64,000 bases of DNA, from the NCBI RefSeq assembly GCF_000949385.2, contig NZ_JYKO02000001.1, positions 1,512,620-1,576,619 of the forward strand, given 5' to 3'. Source of the DNA: Pseudomonas sp. LFM046 (lineage in GTDB: Bacteria > Pseudomonadota > Gammaproteobacteria > Pseudomonadales > Pseudomonadaceae). Below the pieces are notes generated by a model. It searched no databases. It was given only the letters and a program-made list of their open reading frames with translations, and had not been told where the DNA came from. Shown here piece by piece: positions 35,739 to 47,886 of the stretch. The translations under genes and the position numbers were made by a program. Within the stretch, counting starts at the first letter, position 1. Every line of letters starts with the position of its first letter.

Positions 35739-37352
35739 TCACCACGCACACGACGGCTCGAAGCTGTCTGCCCGCGCCATCGCCCACATGCGTTCGTAGA
35801 AGTCCGCCTCGATCTTTTCCTTGAGCAGGTCCCCTGGCTTGAGGAAGACGTGAATCTGGGAAAAGAGGCGGATTTCCTTGTCCGAGACGCGCCGCACCAC
35901 ATGGCGCGGTTCAAGTTGGTTGGGGTGCTCGAGGCCTGCGGCGGCGAGCATTTCCGCCAGTGCCTTGACGGTGTTGCGGTGGAACATCTGCACCCGCTGG
36001 GCTTTGTCCGGCACTACCAGGGCGCGCTGGCGCAGCGTGTCCTGGGTGGCGACTCCGGTGGGGCATTTGTTCGTATGGCACGATTGGCTCTGAATGCAGC
36101 CGATGGCGAACATGAAGCCCCGGGCCGAGTTGGCCCAGTCGGCGCCGATGGCCAGTACGCTGGCGATGTCGAAGGCGCTGATGATCTTGCCGCTGGCGCC
36201 CAGCTTGATCTTGTCCCGCAGGTTCAGCCCCACCAGGGTGTTGTGCACGAACAGCAGCCCTTCCCGTAGCGGTACGCCGATATGGTCGGTGAACTCCAGG
36301 GGGGCCGCGCCGGTGCCGCCTTCCTTGCCGTCGATCACGATGAAGTCGGGGAGAATGCCGGTTTCCAGCATCGCCTTGGCGATGCCCATGAACTCCCACG
36401 GATGGCCCAGGCATAGCTTGAATCCCACCGGCTTGCCGCCGGACAGCTCCCGCAGCTTGGCGATGAAATGCATCATCTCGATCGGCGTGGAGAAGGCGCT
36501 GTGGCGGGAGGGAGAAATGCAGTCCTCGCCCATGGGCACACCCCGGGTATGGGAGATTTCCTCGGTGACCTTGTGCTTGGGCAGGATGCCGCCATGGCCG
36601 GGTTTGGCGCCTTGGCTCAGCTTGATTTCGATCATCCGCACCTGGGGGCTGCGGGCCTGGGTGGCAAAACGTTCCGGGTCGAATTGGCCGTCGCTGGTCC
36701 GGCAGCCGAAGTAGCCGCTGCCCAGTTCCCAGACCAGGTCGCCGCCGTTTTCCCGGTGGTAGGGGCTGATGCTGCCTTCGCCGGTGTCGTGATAGAAGTT
36801 GCCGAGCTTGGCACCTCGGTTGAGGGCGCGAATGGCGTTGGCGCTGAGCGAGCCGAAGCTCATGGCCGAGATGTTGAACACCGAGGCGGAGTAGGGCTGG
36901 GTGCACTGCGGCCCACCCACCTCCACGCGGAAGCTGGACGGGTCGCTCAGCGGCGCCGGGCGCATGGAGTGGCCGATGAATTCGTAGCCGGCCTTGTAGA
37001 CGTCGATCAGTGTGCCGAAGGGCTTGTCGCCGCCTTCGTTCTTGGCCCGCGCATAGACCAGCGAGCGCTGGGCGCGGGAGAAGGGCAGGCGATCGTCATC
37101 AGCTTCCAGCAGGTACTGGCGGATCTCCGGGCGGATGCCTTCCACCAGGTAGCGGATGTTGCCGAGGATCGGGTAGTTGCGCCGCACCGCATGGCGCGAC
37201 TGCATCAGGTCGATCACCCCCAGCACGCTCAGGGCGCCAGCGAGCAGGGTGAAGGGCCAGACCCAGCCGTGATCCGTGAAGGGCAGGCTGAACAGGGTGA
37301 ACAGCACGCAGAAGGCGAAGAAGGCGTAGCGGCTCAGTAGCGAAAGGCTCAT
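35739..37352 (-). CDS. Membrane-anchored FMN glutamate-synthase-like protein
   Basis: The 537-residue protein has two N-terminal membrane helices (YAFFAFCVLFTLFSLPF and WPFTLLAGALSVLGVID). A GltB-type FMN barrel follows (YSASVFNISAMSFGSLSANA, IDGKEGGTGAAPLEF). The 3Fe-4S cysteine pattern is Cys419, Cys425 and Cys430. It lacks the glutaminase and the C-terminal GXGXG domain of full glutamate synthase. AAGGAG precedes the start at 37352. Such stand-alone enzymes are annotated as FMN-binding glutamate synthase family; an amine or glutamate-linked redox reaction is possible, but the substrate is unknown. Confidence 0.85.
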   Translation of the reverse strand: MSLSLLSRYAFFAFCVLFTLFSLPFTDHGWVWPFTLLAGALSVLGVIDLMQSRHAVRRNYPILGNIRYLVEGIRPEIRQYLLEADDDRLPFSRAQRSLVYARAKNEGGDKPFGTLIDVYKAGYEFIGHSMRPAPLSDPSSFRVEVGGPQCTQPYSASVFNISAMSFGSLSANAIRALNRGAKLGNFYHDTGEGSISPYHRENGGDLVWELGSGYFGCRTSDGQFDPERFATQARSPQVRMIEIKLSQGAKPGHGGILPKHKVTEEISHTRGVPMGEDCISPSRHSAFSTPIEMMHFIAKLRELSGGKPVGFKLCLGHPWEFMGIAKAMLETGILPDFIVIDGKEGGTGAAPLEFTDHIGVPLREGLLFVHNTLVGLNLRDKIKLGASGKIISAFDIASVLAIGADWANSARGFMFAIGCIQSQSCHTNKCPTGVATQDTLRQRALVVPDKAQRVQMFHRNTVKALAEMLAAAGLEHPNQLEPRHVVRRVSDKEIRLFSQIHVFLKPGDLLKEKIEADFYERMWAMARADSFEPSCAW

Positions 37353-37501
37353 GCGGACTCCTTGTTTGCAGGTACCCGCATAGGGTAGGCCGAACCCGTG
37401 GGAATTGCCTTGTGATGGCTCAAGACTGGGTTGTAGGAAGAGGCCGCGCCTTCGTCCGGCCACGTTTTTCTGTCGCTACAAGGAAAGCGGAAAGCGGAAA
37501 A

Positions 37502-37528
37502 GAAAACGGCCCGCGAGGGGCCGTTTTC
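37502..37528 (-). terminator. Terminator of the bra operon
   Basis: GAAAACGGCCC and GGGCCGTTTTC pair over 11 bases with a five-base loop. On the − strand the stem is followed by TTTTC. It lies just after the braG stop codon. Confidence 0.85.
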
Positions 37529-37543
37529 GGTGGAGCGGGGTGC

Positions 37544-38245
37544 TTAGCCGCCGAGGTAGGCGTCGCGCACCTTGGGGTCGTTCAGCAGGTCGTTACCGCT
37601 GCCCTGCATGACGATGCGTCCGTTCTCCAGCACATAGCCACGGTCGGCCAGCTTGAGCGCCTGGTTGGCGTTCTGCTCCACCAGGAAGACGGTCACGCCG
37701 TCCTTACGCAGCTGCTCGATGATGTCGAAGATCTGCTGGATGATGATGGGCGCCAGACCCAGGGACGGCTCGTCGAGCAGCAGCAGCTTGGGCTTGCTCA
37801 TCAGCGCACGGCCGATGGCGAGCATCTGCTGTTCGCCGCCGGACATCGTGCCGGCGCGCTGCTCGAAACGCTCCTTCAGGCGCGGGAACAGGTGCAGCAC
37901 CTTGTCCATCTGCTCCTGATAGTCGCCCTTCTCGGTGAAGAAGCCGCCCATGGACAGGTTTTCTTCGACGGTCAGGCGGGCGAACACGCGGCGGCCTTCC
38001 GGCACGACGGCGATGCTCTTGCGCATGATGTCGTAGGACTCCCGGCCAACCAGCTCTTCGCCTTCATAGCGGATGCTGCCGCTGGCCGCGCGCGGCGAGC
38101 CGCAGAGGGTCATCAGCAGGGTGGACTTGCCTGCGCCGTTGGCGCCGATCAGGGTGACGATCTCGCCCTTTTTCACATCCATGCTGACGCCGTGCAGCGC
38201 CTGGATCTTGCCGTAGAAGGTGGAAACCTTGTCGAACGTAAGCAT
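37544..38245 (-). CDS. braG: Branched-chain amino acid ABC ATPase BraG (LivF)
   Basis: The 233-residue ATPase has Walker A GANGAGKSTLL, signature MSGGEQQMLAIGRALM and Walker B LLLLDEPSLGLAP, with the GRRVFARLTVEENL segment typical of LivF. It is the last gene of braCDEFG and starts three bases after braF. It powers uptake of Leu, Ile and Val together with BraF. Confidence 0.95.
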   Translation of the reverse strand: MLTFDKVSTFYGKIQALHGVSMDVKKGEIVTLIGANGAGKSTLLMTLCGSPRAASGSIRYEGEELVGRESYDIMRKSIAVVPEGRRVFARLTVEENLSMGGFFTEKGDYQEQMDKVLHLFPRLKERFEQRAGTMSGGEQQMLAIGRALMSKPKLLLLDEPSLGLAPIIIQQIFDIIEQLRKDGVTVFLVEQNANQALKLADRGYVLENGRIVMQGSGNDLLNDPKVRDAYLGG

Positions 38246-38248
38246 GGC

Positions 38249-39012
38249 TCAGGCCTCCCCCAGATAGGCTTTGATCACGTCGGGGTTGCTGCGGATCTGC
38301 TCCGGCGTGCCGTCGGCCAGGGGGGTGCCCTGGTTGATCACGTAGATGTGGTCGGAAATGCTCATCACCAGCTTCATGTCGTGCTCGATCAGCAGCACGG
38401 TCACGTTGTGCTCGTTGCGCAGCATGGCAATCAGCGCCTTGAGGTCGTCGGTCTCTTTCGGGTTGAGGCCGGCGGCGGGCTCGTCGAGCATGAGGATGCG
38501 CGGGCGCGTCATCATGCAGCGGGCGATTTCCAGGCGACGCTGCTGACCGTAGGCCAGGGTGCCGGCCGGGCGGTTGGCCACGTCGGTCAGGTTGACCTTT
38601 TCCAGCCACTGGGCGGCGTAAGCCATGGCCTCGCGCTCGCTCTTGCGGAAGCTCGGAGTCTTCAGCAGGCCGGCGAGGAAGTTGGTGTTGAGGTGGCGAT
38701 GCTGGGCGACCAGCAGGTTTTCCACTGCGGTCATTTCCTTGAACAGGCGAACGTTCTGGAAGGTCCGCACCACCCCTTTGCCGGCGATCTTGTGACCCGG
38801 GAGGGCCTCGATCTGCTCGCCATCCAGGCGGATGCTGCCGGAGGTCGGCTGGTAGAAGCCGGTCAGGCAGTTGAACACGGTGGTCTTGCCGGCGCCGTTC
38901 GGGCCGATCATGGAGACGACTTGCTTTTCCTGTACGGTCAGACCCACCCCGTTGACGGCCAGCAGGCCGCCGAAGCGCATGGTGAGACCGCTTACTTCGA
39001 GAATCGGGCGGC

Positions 39013-39016
<4 letters not shown>
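38249..39016 (-). CDS. braF: Branched-chain amino acid ABC ATPase BraF (LivG)
   Basis: The 255-residue ATPase has Walker [13 protein letters not shown], signature [15 protein letters not shown] (the Tyr-Gly variant common in LivG) and Walker [14 protein letters not shown]. Its start overlaps the braE stop by four bases. It pairs with BraG as a heterodimer. Confidence 0.95.
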
Positions 39017-41189
<2,173 letters not shown>

Positions 41190-41258
41190 TCCCTAACTCC
41201 TCGGGCATCACGAAAAGCGGCGCTTGTGGCGCAGCGGAGCCCGTAAAACACGGATAAA

Positions 41259-41288
41259 CAAAGCCCACTGCCGAAGCAGTGGGCTTTG
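41259..41288 (-). terminator. Partial terminator between braC and braD
   Basis: CAAAGCCCACTGC and GCAGTGGGCTTTG form a perfect 13-base stem with loop CGAA. On the − strand TTTATCC follows, a weak U-tract. It lies 17 bases after the braC stop and would reduce permease expression relative to the binding protein. Confidence 0.85.
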
Positions 41289-41304
41289 CGTTCAGGCGGG
41301 AAGC

Positions 41305-42426
41305 TTATTTAGCTTCGGTCTTGGTGCCGTCCTTGTGCCACTCGTAAACCACGAAGCTGAAGTCCTTCAGATCGCCCTTCTGATCGAAGGCCAGGGTGCC
41401 GGTCGGGGTTTGGAACGAGTTGGCGCGCAGGGCAGCTGCGACCTTGGCGGTGTCGTCTTCGCCGGCTTTCTTGATGCCTTCGGCGATGACTTGCACAGCG
41501 GCGTAAGCCGGGAACACGAACGGACCGCTCGGGTCTTCGTTCTTGGCCTTGAAGGCTTCTACCAGGGCCTGGTTCTTCGGATCCTGGTCGAAGGACTTCG
41601 GCAGGGTGACCAGCAGGCCTTCGGAAGCCGGGCCAGCGATGGCGGACAGCTCTTTGTTGCCTACGCCTTCCGGACCCATGAAGCGTACTTTCAGGCCTTT
41701 TTCAGCCGACTGGCGCAGCAGCAGGCCGAGTTCCGGGTGGTAGCCGCCGTAGTAGACGAAGTCCACGCCGCTCTGCTTCAGCTTGGCCACGATGGTGGAG
41801 AAGTCCTTGTCGCCGGCGTTGATGCCTTCGAACACAGGCACCTTGATGCCCTTGCCTTCCAGGGTCTGCTTCACGGCAGTGGCGATGCCTTCGCCGTACT
41901 GCTGCTTGTCGTGGATGACGGCAACGGCCTTCGGCTTGATGTGGTCAGCGATGAAGTTGCCGGCGGTCGGGCCCTGCAGGCTGTCCAGGCCGATGGTGCG
42001 GAATACCAGTTGGTAGCCGCGGGAGGTGATGTCCGGGCTGGTGGAAGCCGCGGTGATCATCAGGACGCCTTCGTCTTCATAGATGTCGGACGCGGGCTGG
42101 GTGGAGCTGGAGCAGAGGTGGCCAACCACGTAGTGAATACCGTCGTTGACGATCTTGTTGGCAACGGCTACGGCCTGCTTCGGGTCGCACGCGTCGTCGT
42201 ACACCACGCCTTCGAGCTGAGCGCCGTTCACCCCGCCGGCCTTGTTGATCTGCTCGATCGCCATCTTGGCGCCAATGAACTGCATCTCGCCGTACTGTGC
42301 GACCGCACCGGTCACCGGGCCAGCCAGGGCGATCTTGATGGTGTCAGCTGCTACGGAATAGCTGGCGACACCGGCCAGAGCCATGGCGGCGAACAGTTTG
42401 GAAATCTGCTTGGTAGCCTTATTCAT
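41305..42426 (-). CDS. braC: Branched-chain amino acid binding protein BraC
   Basis: The 373-residue periplasmic protein has a signal peptide (LFAAMALAGVASYSVA, cleavage before ADTIKIALAG) and a type I Leu/Ile/Val-binding fold with DDACDPKQAVAVANKIV and the Cys pair expected in BraC (YDDACDP and GHLCSSS). It is the first gene of the bra operon, with a 304-base upstream region. Confidence 0.95.
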   Translation of the reverse strand: MNKATKQISKLFAAMALAGVASYSVAADTIKIALAGPVTGAVAQYGEMQFIGAKMAIEQINKAGGVNGAQLEGVVYDDACDPKQAVAVANKIVNDGIHYVVGHLCSSSTQPASDIYEDEGVLMITAASTSPDITSRGYQLVFRTIGLDSLQGPTAGNFIADHIKPKAVAVIHDKQQYGEGIATAVKQTLEGKGIKVPVFEGINAGDKDFSTIVAKLKQSGVDFVYYGGYHPELGLLLRQSAEKGLKVRFMGPEGVGNKELSAIAGPASEGLLVTLPKSFDQDPKNQALVEAFKAKNEDPSGPFVFPAYAAVQVIAEGIKKAGEDDTAKVAAALRANSFQTPTGTLAFDQKGDLKDFSFVVYEWHKDGTKTEAK

Positions 42427-42730
42427 AGTGCTCCACTCTTGTGTTTTTCGTTGTTGTTGTCCTGTTTGCCGAAGCTACGGGACAGGGAGTCACACCCCGC
42501 CAACGCCCCCCGGCAACTGTACCGGAACAGTGTAGATTGCTGATTTACGGCTTGAAAAGTCGGGTTTTGATGACGGAATGTTCTTGTGTCGCTTAATCGA
42601 AACAAACGTATAGAAATACGGCGTGTTGTGAGGATGGTTGGAGTCGTCGGCTCGGGCTTGTCTCAATGTTGACCGGCGCTATCATTGCGCCCCCCCAATC
42701 CATTCGTTACCAACCAACTCAATACAAGCC
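42427..42730. other. Divergent promoter region braC / DUF2288
   Basis: This 304-base AT-richer gap must hold the braC promoter and that of the DUF2288 gene. I see an ACTGT-N6-ACAGT inverted repeat near 42516–42531 but no motif I can tie to a known regulator, and no small gene. Confidence 0.5.
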
Positions 42731-43048
42731 ATGAACGATAACGCTAGCACCCTCTATGCCAAGCTGCTCGGCGAAACCGCCGCCATCACCTGGGAAGAGC
42801 TGCAGCCCTTCTTCGCCCGTGGCGCTCTGCTCTGGGTTGACGGTGCAGAAGACCTGGTGGGCGTCGCCCTGGCCGTAGCCGAAGACGACAAGCCCCAGGT
42901 CGCGGCCCTGCTGACTGCCGGCAAGCTCAGCAAGGTGGAGGAAGCCCGCGCCCAGGATCTGCTGGAGCGCGATCCCAAGCTCTGGGCAGTAGTGGTAGCA
43001 CCGTGGGTGCTGATCCAGGAACGTGACGAGGCGCCGGCCCGTCACTGA
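42731..43048 (+). CDS. DUF2288 family protein
   Basis: The 105-residue acidic, soluble protein closely matches DUF2288: LYAKLLGETAAITWEELQPF, ARGALLWVDGAEDLV, and the C-terminal LWAVVVAPWVLIQERD. It has no signal or membrane helix. ATG 42731 is chosen because upstream residues are not family-like; no strong ribosome-binding site is seen. It is next to braC, as I recall in P. aeruginosa. The function is unknown. Confidence 0.82.
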   Translation: MNDNASTLYAKLLGETAAITWEELQPFFARGALLWVDGAEDLVGVALAVAEDDKPQVAALLTAGKLSKVEEARAQDLLERDPKLWAVVVAPWVLIQERDEAPARH

Positions 43049-43195
43049 CGAAACTCTTGCCGGGATGCCAGGGAAGGGGTCCGGGAGAGCGCCGCGTGTC
43101 CCGCCATGCATTGGTCAGGGACGGCGGCGAAACCGGTGGGGCGAGCTAGACTGGAACCCACCTTCTTCATTTGTTGATCAACAGGGAGCGTCACC

Positions 43196-43561
43196 ATGTT
43201 TGAACCAGGCCATGTACATCGGGCCAGCGTGCCCGGTCTGCCGGGACAGAAGTTCTCCATCGACCTTTATTACGAAGCGCGTCCGAATGCGAAGGAAGGC
43301 ACCATGCTGCACTTCCGCATGGCGGGCGAAATCGACGGCAAGCCATTCTCGGAAGAGTTCGAGATGCACCGCGATACAGCGTTCAATTTCGCGGCCATCA
43401 TTTCGAAGGTGGCGGTGAAGAATGGGTTGCACCCCAACACCACGCTGATCATGCGCAACCACAAGGAATACGACAAAATCTTCGAAGATATCCGCCGCGT
43501 GCTGGGCGCCGAGCCGGGCGAAGCGGTGAATTTCGACCATCTGGACAAGGACGGCGTCTGA
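43196..43561 (+). CDS. DUF5064-like small protein
   Basis: The 121-residue protein has the pattern MFEPGHVHRAS…FSIDLYYEAR, LHFRMAGEIDGKPFSEEFEM and a C-terminal HLDKDGV. It appears soluble and beta-rich. GGGAG precedes the start by eight bases. It resembles the Pseudomonas-specific DUF5064 family in memory. The function is unknown. Confidence 0.75.
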   Translation: MFEPGHVHRASVPGLPGQKFSIDLYYEARPNAKEGTMLHFRMAGEIDGKPFSEEFEMHRDTAFNFAAIISKVAVKNGLHPNTTLIMRNHKEYDKIFEDIRRVLGAEPGEAVNFDHLDKDGV

Positions 43562-43639
43562 GCCTTGTCCCCGGTGGAAATCGCATCGCGATTTCCACCT
43601 TCCCTCCTTCCCCTCGGGTCTGCCGGCCCACTGGCTGTT

Positions 43640-44404
43640 CTACGCAGTCACCCAGCGCTGGCGCATCCAGCCGCTCAGGGCATCCACACCCAGCACCAGG
43701 ATCAGCATGGCGAGAATCACGCTGGCCGCCTGGGCTTCCTGGAACAGACTGAGACTCACGTAAAGCATCTGACCCAGGCCACCGGCGCCGACAAAGCCGA
43801 GGACGCTGGCCATGCGGATGTTGTTCTCCCAGCGGTAGAGCATGTAGGCCACCAGTTGAGGCCAGAGGCTGGGCAGGGTGCCGTAGCAGAATGCGGCGAT
43901 GCGCCCACCACCATTGAGGCGGATCGCATCGGCCGGTGCCGGGGGCGTGTTTTCCAGGGCTTCGGCGAAGAGCCGGCCCAGGACACCTGCGGTGTGCAGG
44001 GCGAGGGCCAGGGTGCCGGCATTGGGTCCGAGGCCGGCGGCCAGCACCATCAACGCGGCCCAGACCAGTTCCGGCACCGCTCGCAAGGCATTGAGCAGCA
44101 GCCGCGCCGCGCCTTGGGCCAGACTGCCGAAGCGGCCGGCGGCGGGGAGGGCGATGAGCATGCCCAACAGCGCCGCCAGCAGGGTGCCGAGGGCCGACAT
44201 CGCCAGGGTTTCCAGGGCGCCCCAGCCGATGGCCGTCAGATGCGGGGTGGACAGGTCCGGCTTGAGGAAGCGCGCTGCATAACTGGCCATCTGGTGCAGC
44301 GCATCGCCACGGAACAGCGCGCCGAGGTCGATTCCCAGGCCTATAAAGGAAGCGATCGCCGCCGCCAGCAGGGCCAGCAGCACAAGGATATTGCCCGGCC
44401 TCAC
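43640..44404 (-). CDS. Phosphonate/phosphite-type ABC permease 2
   Basis: The 254-residue permease of the PhnE/PtxC family has about six helices. Its conserved EAA-like loop reads GRIAAFCYGTLPSLWPQLVA, and the family block YRWENNIRMASVLGFVGAGG follows. It overlaps the other permease gene by four bases. With that partner it would make a heterodimeric channel. No C–P lyase genes are nearby, so the ligand could be phosphite, phosphonate or another oxyanion. Confidence 0.88.
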   Translation of the reverse strand: MRPGNILVLLALLAAAIASFIGLGIDLGALFRGDALHQMASYAARFLKPDLSTPHLTAIGWGALETLAMSALGTLLAALLGMLIALPAAGRFGSLAQGAARLLLNALRAVPELVWAALMVLAAGLGPNAGTLALALHTAGVLGRLFAEALENTPPAPADAIRLNGGGRIAAFCYGTLPSLWPQLVAYMLYRWENNIRMASVLGFVGAGGLGQMLYVSLSLFQEAQAASVILAMLILVLGVDALSGWMRQRWVTA

Positions 44405-45228
44405 GCGAACCTCCCCCGCAGGAAGCGGCTGAGCAGGTCGGCCAGCAACACCAGGGCGAGGAAGGTCAGCAGCATGCTGGCCACCTCACCACCCGCGAAC
44501 ATGCGCATGGACAGGTCCATCTGCTGGCCGAGGCCGCCAGCCCCCACGAACCCCATCACCACCGAGGCGCGGACCGCGCATTCCCAGCGATAGACGGTGT
44601 AGGAAATCATCTCCGTCGCCGCGATGGGCAGCACGCCATAGGCGAAGGCCGCCAGGCGCGGGCTGCCGGCGGCCAGCAGGGCGCGGCTGGGGCGCGGGTC
44701 CACGGATTCGAAGATTTCCGCATAGACCTTGCCGAGCATGCCGCTGTAGGTGATGGCAATGGCCAGCACCCCGGCGGTGGGGCCGAGGCCCACGGCGCGG
44801 ACAAAAAGCAGCGCCCAGACGATTTCCGGCACGCTGCGCAGGAAGATCAGCAGGCCGCGCACCGGCCAGCGCAGGACCTGGGCCCACCAGGCCGGGCGAC
44901 CGCCGCGGGGCAGGGCGGAAAGCGACAGCGCACGGCTGGCCAGCAACGACGCGGGCAGGGCGATCAGCAGCGCCAGGCTCATGCCGGCGGTGGCGATGGC
45001 CAGGGTCTCCAGGGTGGCGCGGCCTAGTAGAAGAAGGAACTCCTCGCCGTGCTCGGGCGGCCAGAAGGCGGAAAGGAACGGGCCCATGGTGCGGAGGTTG
45101 TCCGGGGCCAGCAGTACGGTGGGGTTCAGCTCGCTCAGGTCCAGGCCTGGCCAGAGCAGGGCGAGGGCCAGCAGGGTAAGCAGCAGCCGGGGCAGGGCCG
45201 CGGGGTCGCGGGGAGCGGATTTCAGCAT
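44401..45228 (-). CDS. Phosphonate/phosphite-type ABC permease 1
   Basis: The 275-residue PhnE-like permease has a periplasmic loop ([20 protein letters not shown]) after TM1 and the block [20 protein letters not shown] near the C-terminus. ATG 45228 is chosen because it overlaps the ATPase stop by seven bases; the open frame further upstream is a shadow of the ATPase gene. It is paralogous to the 43640 permease. Confidence 0.88.
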   Translation of the reverse strand: MLKSAPRDPAALPRLLLTLLALALLWPGLDLSELNPTVLLAPDNLRTMGPFLSAFWPPEHGEEFLLLLGRATLETLAIATAGMSLALLIALPASLLASRALSLSALPRGGRPAWWAQVLRWPVRGLLIFLRSVPEIVWALLFVRAVGLGPTAGVLAIAITYSGMLGKVYAEIFESVDPRPSRALLAAGSPRLAAFAYGVLPIAATEMISYTVYRWECAVRASVVMGFVGAGGLGQQMDLSMRMFAGGEVASMLLTFLALVLLADLLSRFLRGRFA

Positions 45229-46025
45229 CGCGGAATGTGCAGGGCGGGTGCCGACACCGGCGGTGAGGACGGCGCACTGGCCAGCTGTTCGTTTGCGTAG
45301 AGGGCGTCCAGGTCGGCTTGGGTGACCGCCTCCCGGGGGCGGTCGAAGGCGATGCGGCCCTCTCGCACGCCGATGATGCGCGGGAAGTGCGCCAGGGCCA
45401 GTTCCACGGCATGCAGGCTGGCCAGCAAGGTGACGCCGCGGCGGCTGGCATCGGCGCAGAGCACACCGAGGGTGTGGTCGGCGAGCACCGGGTCCATGGC
45501 GGAGACGGGCTCGTCGGCGAGGATGAGTTCCGGTGCCTGGTAAAGCACGCGGGCGATGCCCACACGCTGGAGTTGGCCGCCAGACAGCTGGTCGCAGCGC
45601 TCGAAGAGCTTGTCGGCCAGGTCCAGGCGCGCGAGGGCCGCAGCGGCTCCGGCACTGTCCGCCGGGTGCAGCAGGCTGATCAGTCCCTTGGCCAGGTTCC
45701 ACTGGCCAAGCTTGCCGGCCAGCACCGCGGTGACCACCCGCTGGCGCGGCGGAAGGGGCGGAGCCTGGTGGACCAGGCCGATGCGCGCGCGCAGGCGCTG
45801 GCGCTGGCCAGAGGACAGCGACCAGGGCGCCGCACCGAGCAGTTGGAGCTGCCCGGTGGCGGGTTTGAGGCTGGTGGACAGCAGGCGCAGCAGGCTGGTC
45901 TTGCCGGCGCCGGAAGGGCCGATGATGGCGACCCGCTCGCCATTGGCGATGGTCAGGTCGATCCCCAGCAGTGCCGGCTGCCCATTGGCGTGGATCAGAT
46001 CCACGCCTTGTAGCGATAGGCTCAC
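45222..46025 (-). CDS. Phosphonate/phosphite-type ABC ATPase (PhnC-like)
   Basis: The 267-residue ATPase has Walker [12 protein letters not shown], signature [15 protein letters not shown] and Walker [14 protein letters not shown], in the arrangement of PhnC. The tail after about 245 is Ser/Pro-rich and divergent. It overlaps the binding-protein gene by four bases and the first permease gene by seven. Confidence 0.9.
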   Translation of the reverse strand: MSLSLQGVDLIHANGQPALLGIDLTIANGERVAIIGPSGAGKTSLLRLLSTSLKPATGQLQLLGAAPWSLSSGQRQRLRARIGLVHQAPPLPPRQRVVTAVLAGKLGQWNLAKGLISLLHPADSAGAAAALARLDLADKLFERCDQLSGGQLQRVGIARVLYQAPELILADEPVSAMDPVLADHTLGVLCADASRRGVTLLASLHAVELALAHFPRIIGVREGRIAFDRPREAVTQADLDALYANEQLASAPSSPPVSAPALHIPRC

Positions 46026-46873
46026 TTCAGAAGGCCGGCGGAACGTGCGGCTTCCTCGATGCCCTGGTAGTTCTCGGGTTTGGTGGGGATGAAGCGGGTG
46101 GCGGCCTGCAGGTCGAGGATCGCCTTGTGCTCCGGGTTGGCCGGGTCGAGGGCGAGGAAGGCCTGCTTGATCTTCTCGGCGAGGACCGGATCGAGGGTGC
46201 CGCGTACGGTCCAGTTGTAGTCGTAGTAGGTCGGGGTGGTGGCGAACACCTTCACCTTGCTGGTGTCGACCTTGCCGGCGTCAACCAGCTTCTGCCAGAC
46301 GCTGGCATTGAGCACACCGCCGTCCACCTTGCCGGCCTGGACCCAGGCCACGGTGGCGTCGTGGGCACCGGAATAGGCGACGCGGGAGAAGAACTGCTCG
46401 GGCACGATGCCGTCCTTCTGCATGAAGTAGCGCGGCATCAGGCTGCCGGAGGTGGACGACACCGAGCCGAAGGCGAAGGTCTTGCCCTTGAGGTCCTGCA
46501 GGGACTTCACCGCCGGATCGGCGCTGATGAACTTGCTGGTGAACTTCTCGTCCTGTTCACGCTGCACCAGGGGAATGGCATTGCCGGTCTTCAGGCGGGT
46601 CTGGACGAAGGTGAAACCGCCCAGCCAGGCCATGTCGAGGCGGTCGGCCGCCAGGGATTCCACCACGGCGGCGTAGTCGGCCACGGGGACGAACTCGACT
46701 TTCATGCCCAGTTGCTTCTCCAGGTAGGCACCCAGGGGCTTGAACTTGCGCAGCAGTTCGGTGGGGGCCTCGTCCGGAATGGCAGAGACTCTGAGGGTAT
46801 CGGCGGCTTGGGCGACGACGGCGGAAACAGACAGGGCAATGCCTGCCACGAGGGCGAGAGAGCGTTTGAACAT
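46022..46873 (-). CDS. Phosphonate/phosphite-type periplasmic binding protein
   Basis: The 283-residue protein has a signal peptide ([20 protein letters not shown]) and the PhnD/PtxB fold: [56 protein letters not shown] precedes the start. It heads a − strand operon and is divergent from the 46999 gene. Relatives bind phosphonates or phosphite, and the ligand here is unassigned. Confidence 0.88.
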   Translation of the reverse strand: MFKRSLALVAGIALSVSAVVAQAADTLRVSAIPDEAPTELLRKFKPLGAYLEKQLGMKVEFVPVADYAAVVESLAADRLDMAWLGGFTFVQTRLKTGNAIPLVQREQDEKFTSKFISADPAVKSLQDLKGKTFAFGSVSSTSGSLMPRYFMQKDGIVPEQFFSRVAYSGAHDATVAWVQAGKVDGGVLNASVWQKLVDAGKVDTSKVKVFATTPTYYDYNWTVRGTLDPVLAEKIKQAFLALDPANPEHKAILDLQAATRFIPTKPENYQGIEEAARSAGLLK

Positions 46874-46998
46874 GGGATTCTCCGGTTCAATAGCGGAAAA
46901 GGCAGGCGGATTATAGTGACCGTTCGTTGGCATGGAAGCTTCAAGTTGCTGACCAGGCGTTTAAGATGTGCGTTTCGCCAACTGACCGGAGTCTCGGC

Positions 46999-47886
46999 AT
47001 GACCGATTCCCTGCCTTCCATCGCCTTCGCCGGCATCGGCCTCATGGGCCTGCCCATGACCCGCCGCCTGCTCGCCGCCGGCTTTCCGCTGACGGTGTGG
47101 AACCGTTCCCCGGAAAAATGCGCGCCGCTCGTGGAGCAAGGCGCCCGCCGTGTGAAGACGCCGGCCGAGCTCTGCGCTGAAGCCGATATCGTCATGCTCT
47201 GCCTGGCGGATACCCGCGTGGTGCGCAAGGTGGTGTTCGGGGAGGGCGGCATCGTGGAAGGCGCGAAGCCCGGTCAATTGCTGGTGGATTTCTCCAGCCT
47301 GGAACCGGCGGCCACCCGTGAGATGGCCGCCGAACTGGAAGCTCGCACCGGCATGCGCTGGATGGATGCGCCGGTTTCCGGCGGCACCCTGGGCGCCGAG
47401 GCCGGCACGCTGGCGATCATGGCCGGCGGCCATGAAGACGATGTGGAGCGCGTGCGTCCTGTCCTCGCCCACCTGGGCCAGCGCTTGACCCGCATGGGTG
47501 GCGTCGGCGCCGGCCAGGTGACCAAGGTGTGCAACCAGATGATCGTCGCCTGCAACGCCCTGGTGATTGCCGAGGTCGTGGCCCTGGCGGAAAAGGCCGG
47601 GGTGGACGCCAGCCTGATCGCCCCGGCCCTGGCCGGCGGTTTCGCTGACTCCAAGCCACTGCAGATCCTCGGGCCGCAGATGGCGGAGAGCCGCTTCGAG
47701 CCCATCAAATGGCATGTGCGGACCCTGCTCAAGGACCTGGACACCGCTGTGCGCCTGTCCCGCGAGCATGATTCGGCCACGCCGCTCAGCGGCCTCGCCG
47801 CGCAGTTGATGCGCTTGCACGGCAGCCAGGGCAATCTGGAACGTGATCCGGCTACGCTGGTGGAAATGTACCGGGAGAACCACTGA
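46999..47886 (+). CDS. Tartronate semialdehyde reductase / 3-hydroxyisobutyrate dehydrogenase family
   Basis: The 295-residue beta-hydroxyacid dehydrogenase has an N-terminal dinucleotide site (AFAGIGLMGLPMTRRLLAAG, then WNRSPEK), the substrate-binding segment DAPVSGGTLGAEAGTLAIM and the catalytic Lys in GQVTKVCNQ. GGAG lies upstream of 46999. It overlaps the hydroxypyruvate isomerase gene by one base, so tartronate semialdehyde (2-hydroxy-3-oxopropanoate) is the likely substrate and GlxR/GarR a better name than 3-hydroxyisobutyrate dehydrogenase; this is inference. Confidence 0.88.
   Translation: MTDSLPSIAFAGIGLMGLPMTRRLLAAGFPLTVWNRSPEKCAPLVEQGARRVKTPAELCAEADIVMLCLADTRVVRKVVFGEGGIVEGAKPGQLLVDFSSLEPAATREMAAELEARTGMRWMDAPVSGGTLGAEAGTLAIMAGGHEDDVERVRPVLAHLGQRLTRMGGVGAGQVTKVCNQMIVACNALVIAEVVALAEKAGVDASLIAPALAGGFADSKPLQILGPQMAESRFEPIKWHVRTLLKDLDTAVRLSREHDSATPLSGLAAQLMRLHGSQGNLERDPATLVEMYRENH

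Noticed and set aside
42516-42531. ACTGTACCGGAACAGT as a LexA box
   Set aside because: The CTGT…ACAG halves are two bases too close for the LexA consensus CTGT-N8-ACAG, so it is left as an unassigned inverted repeat.
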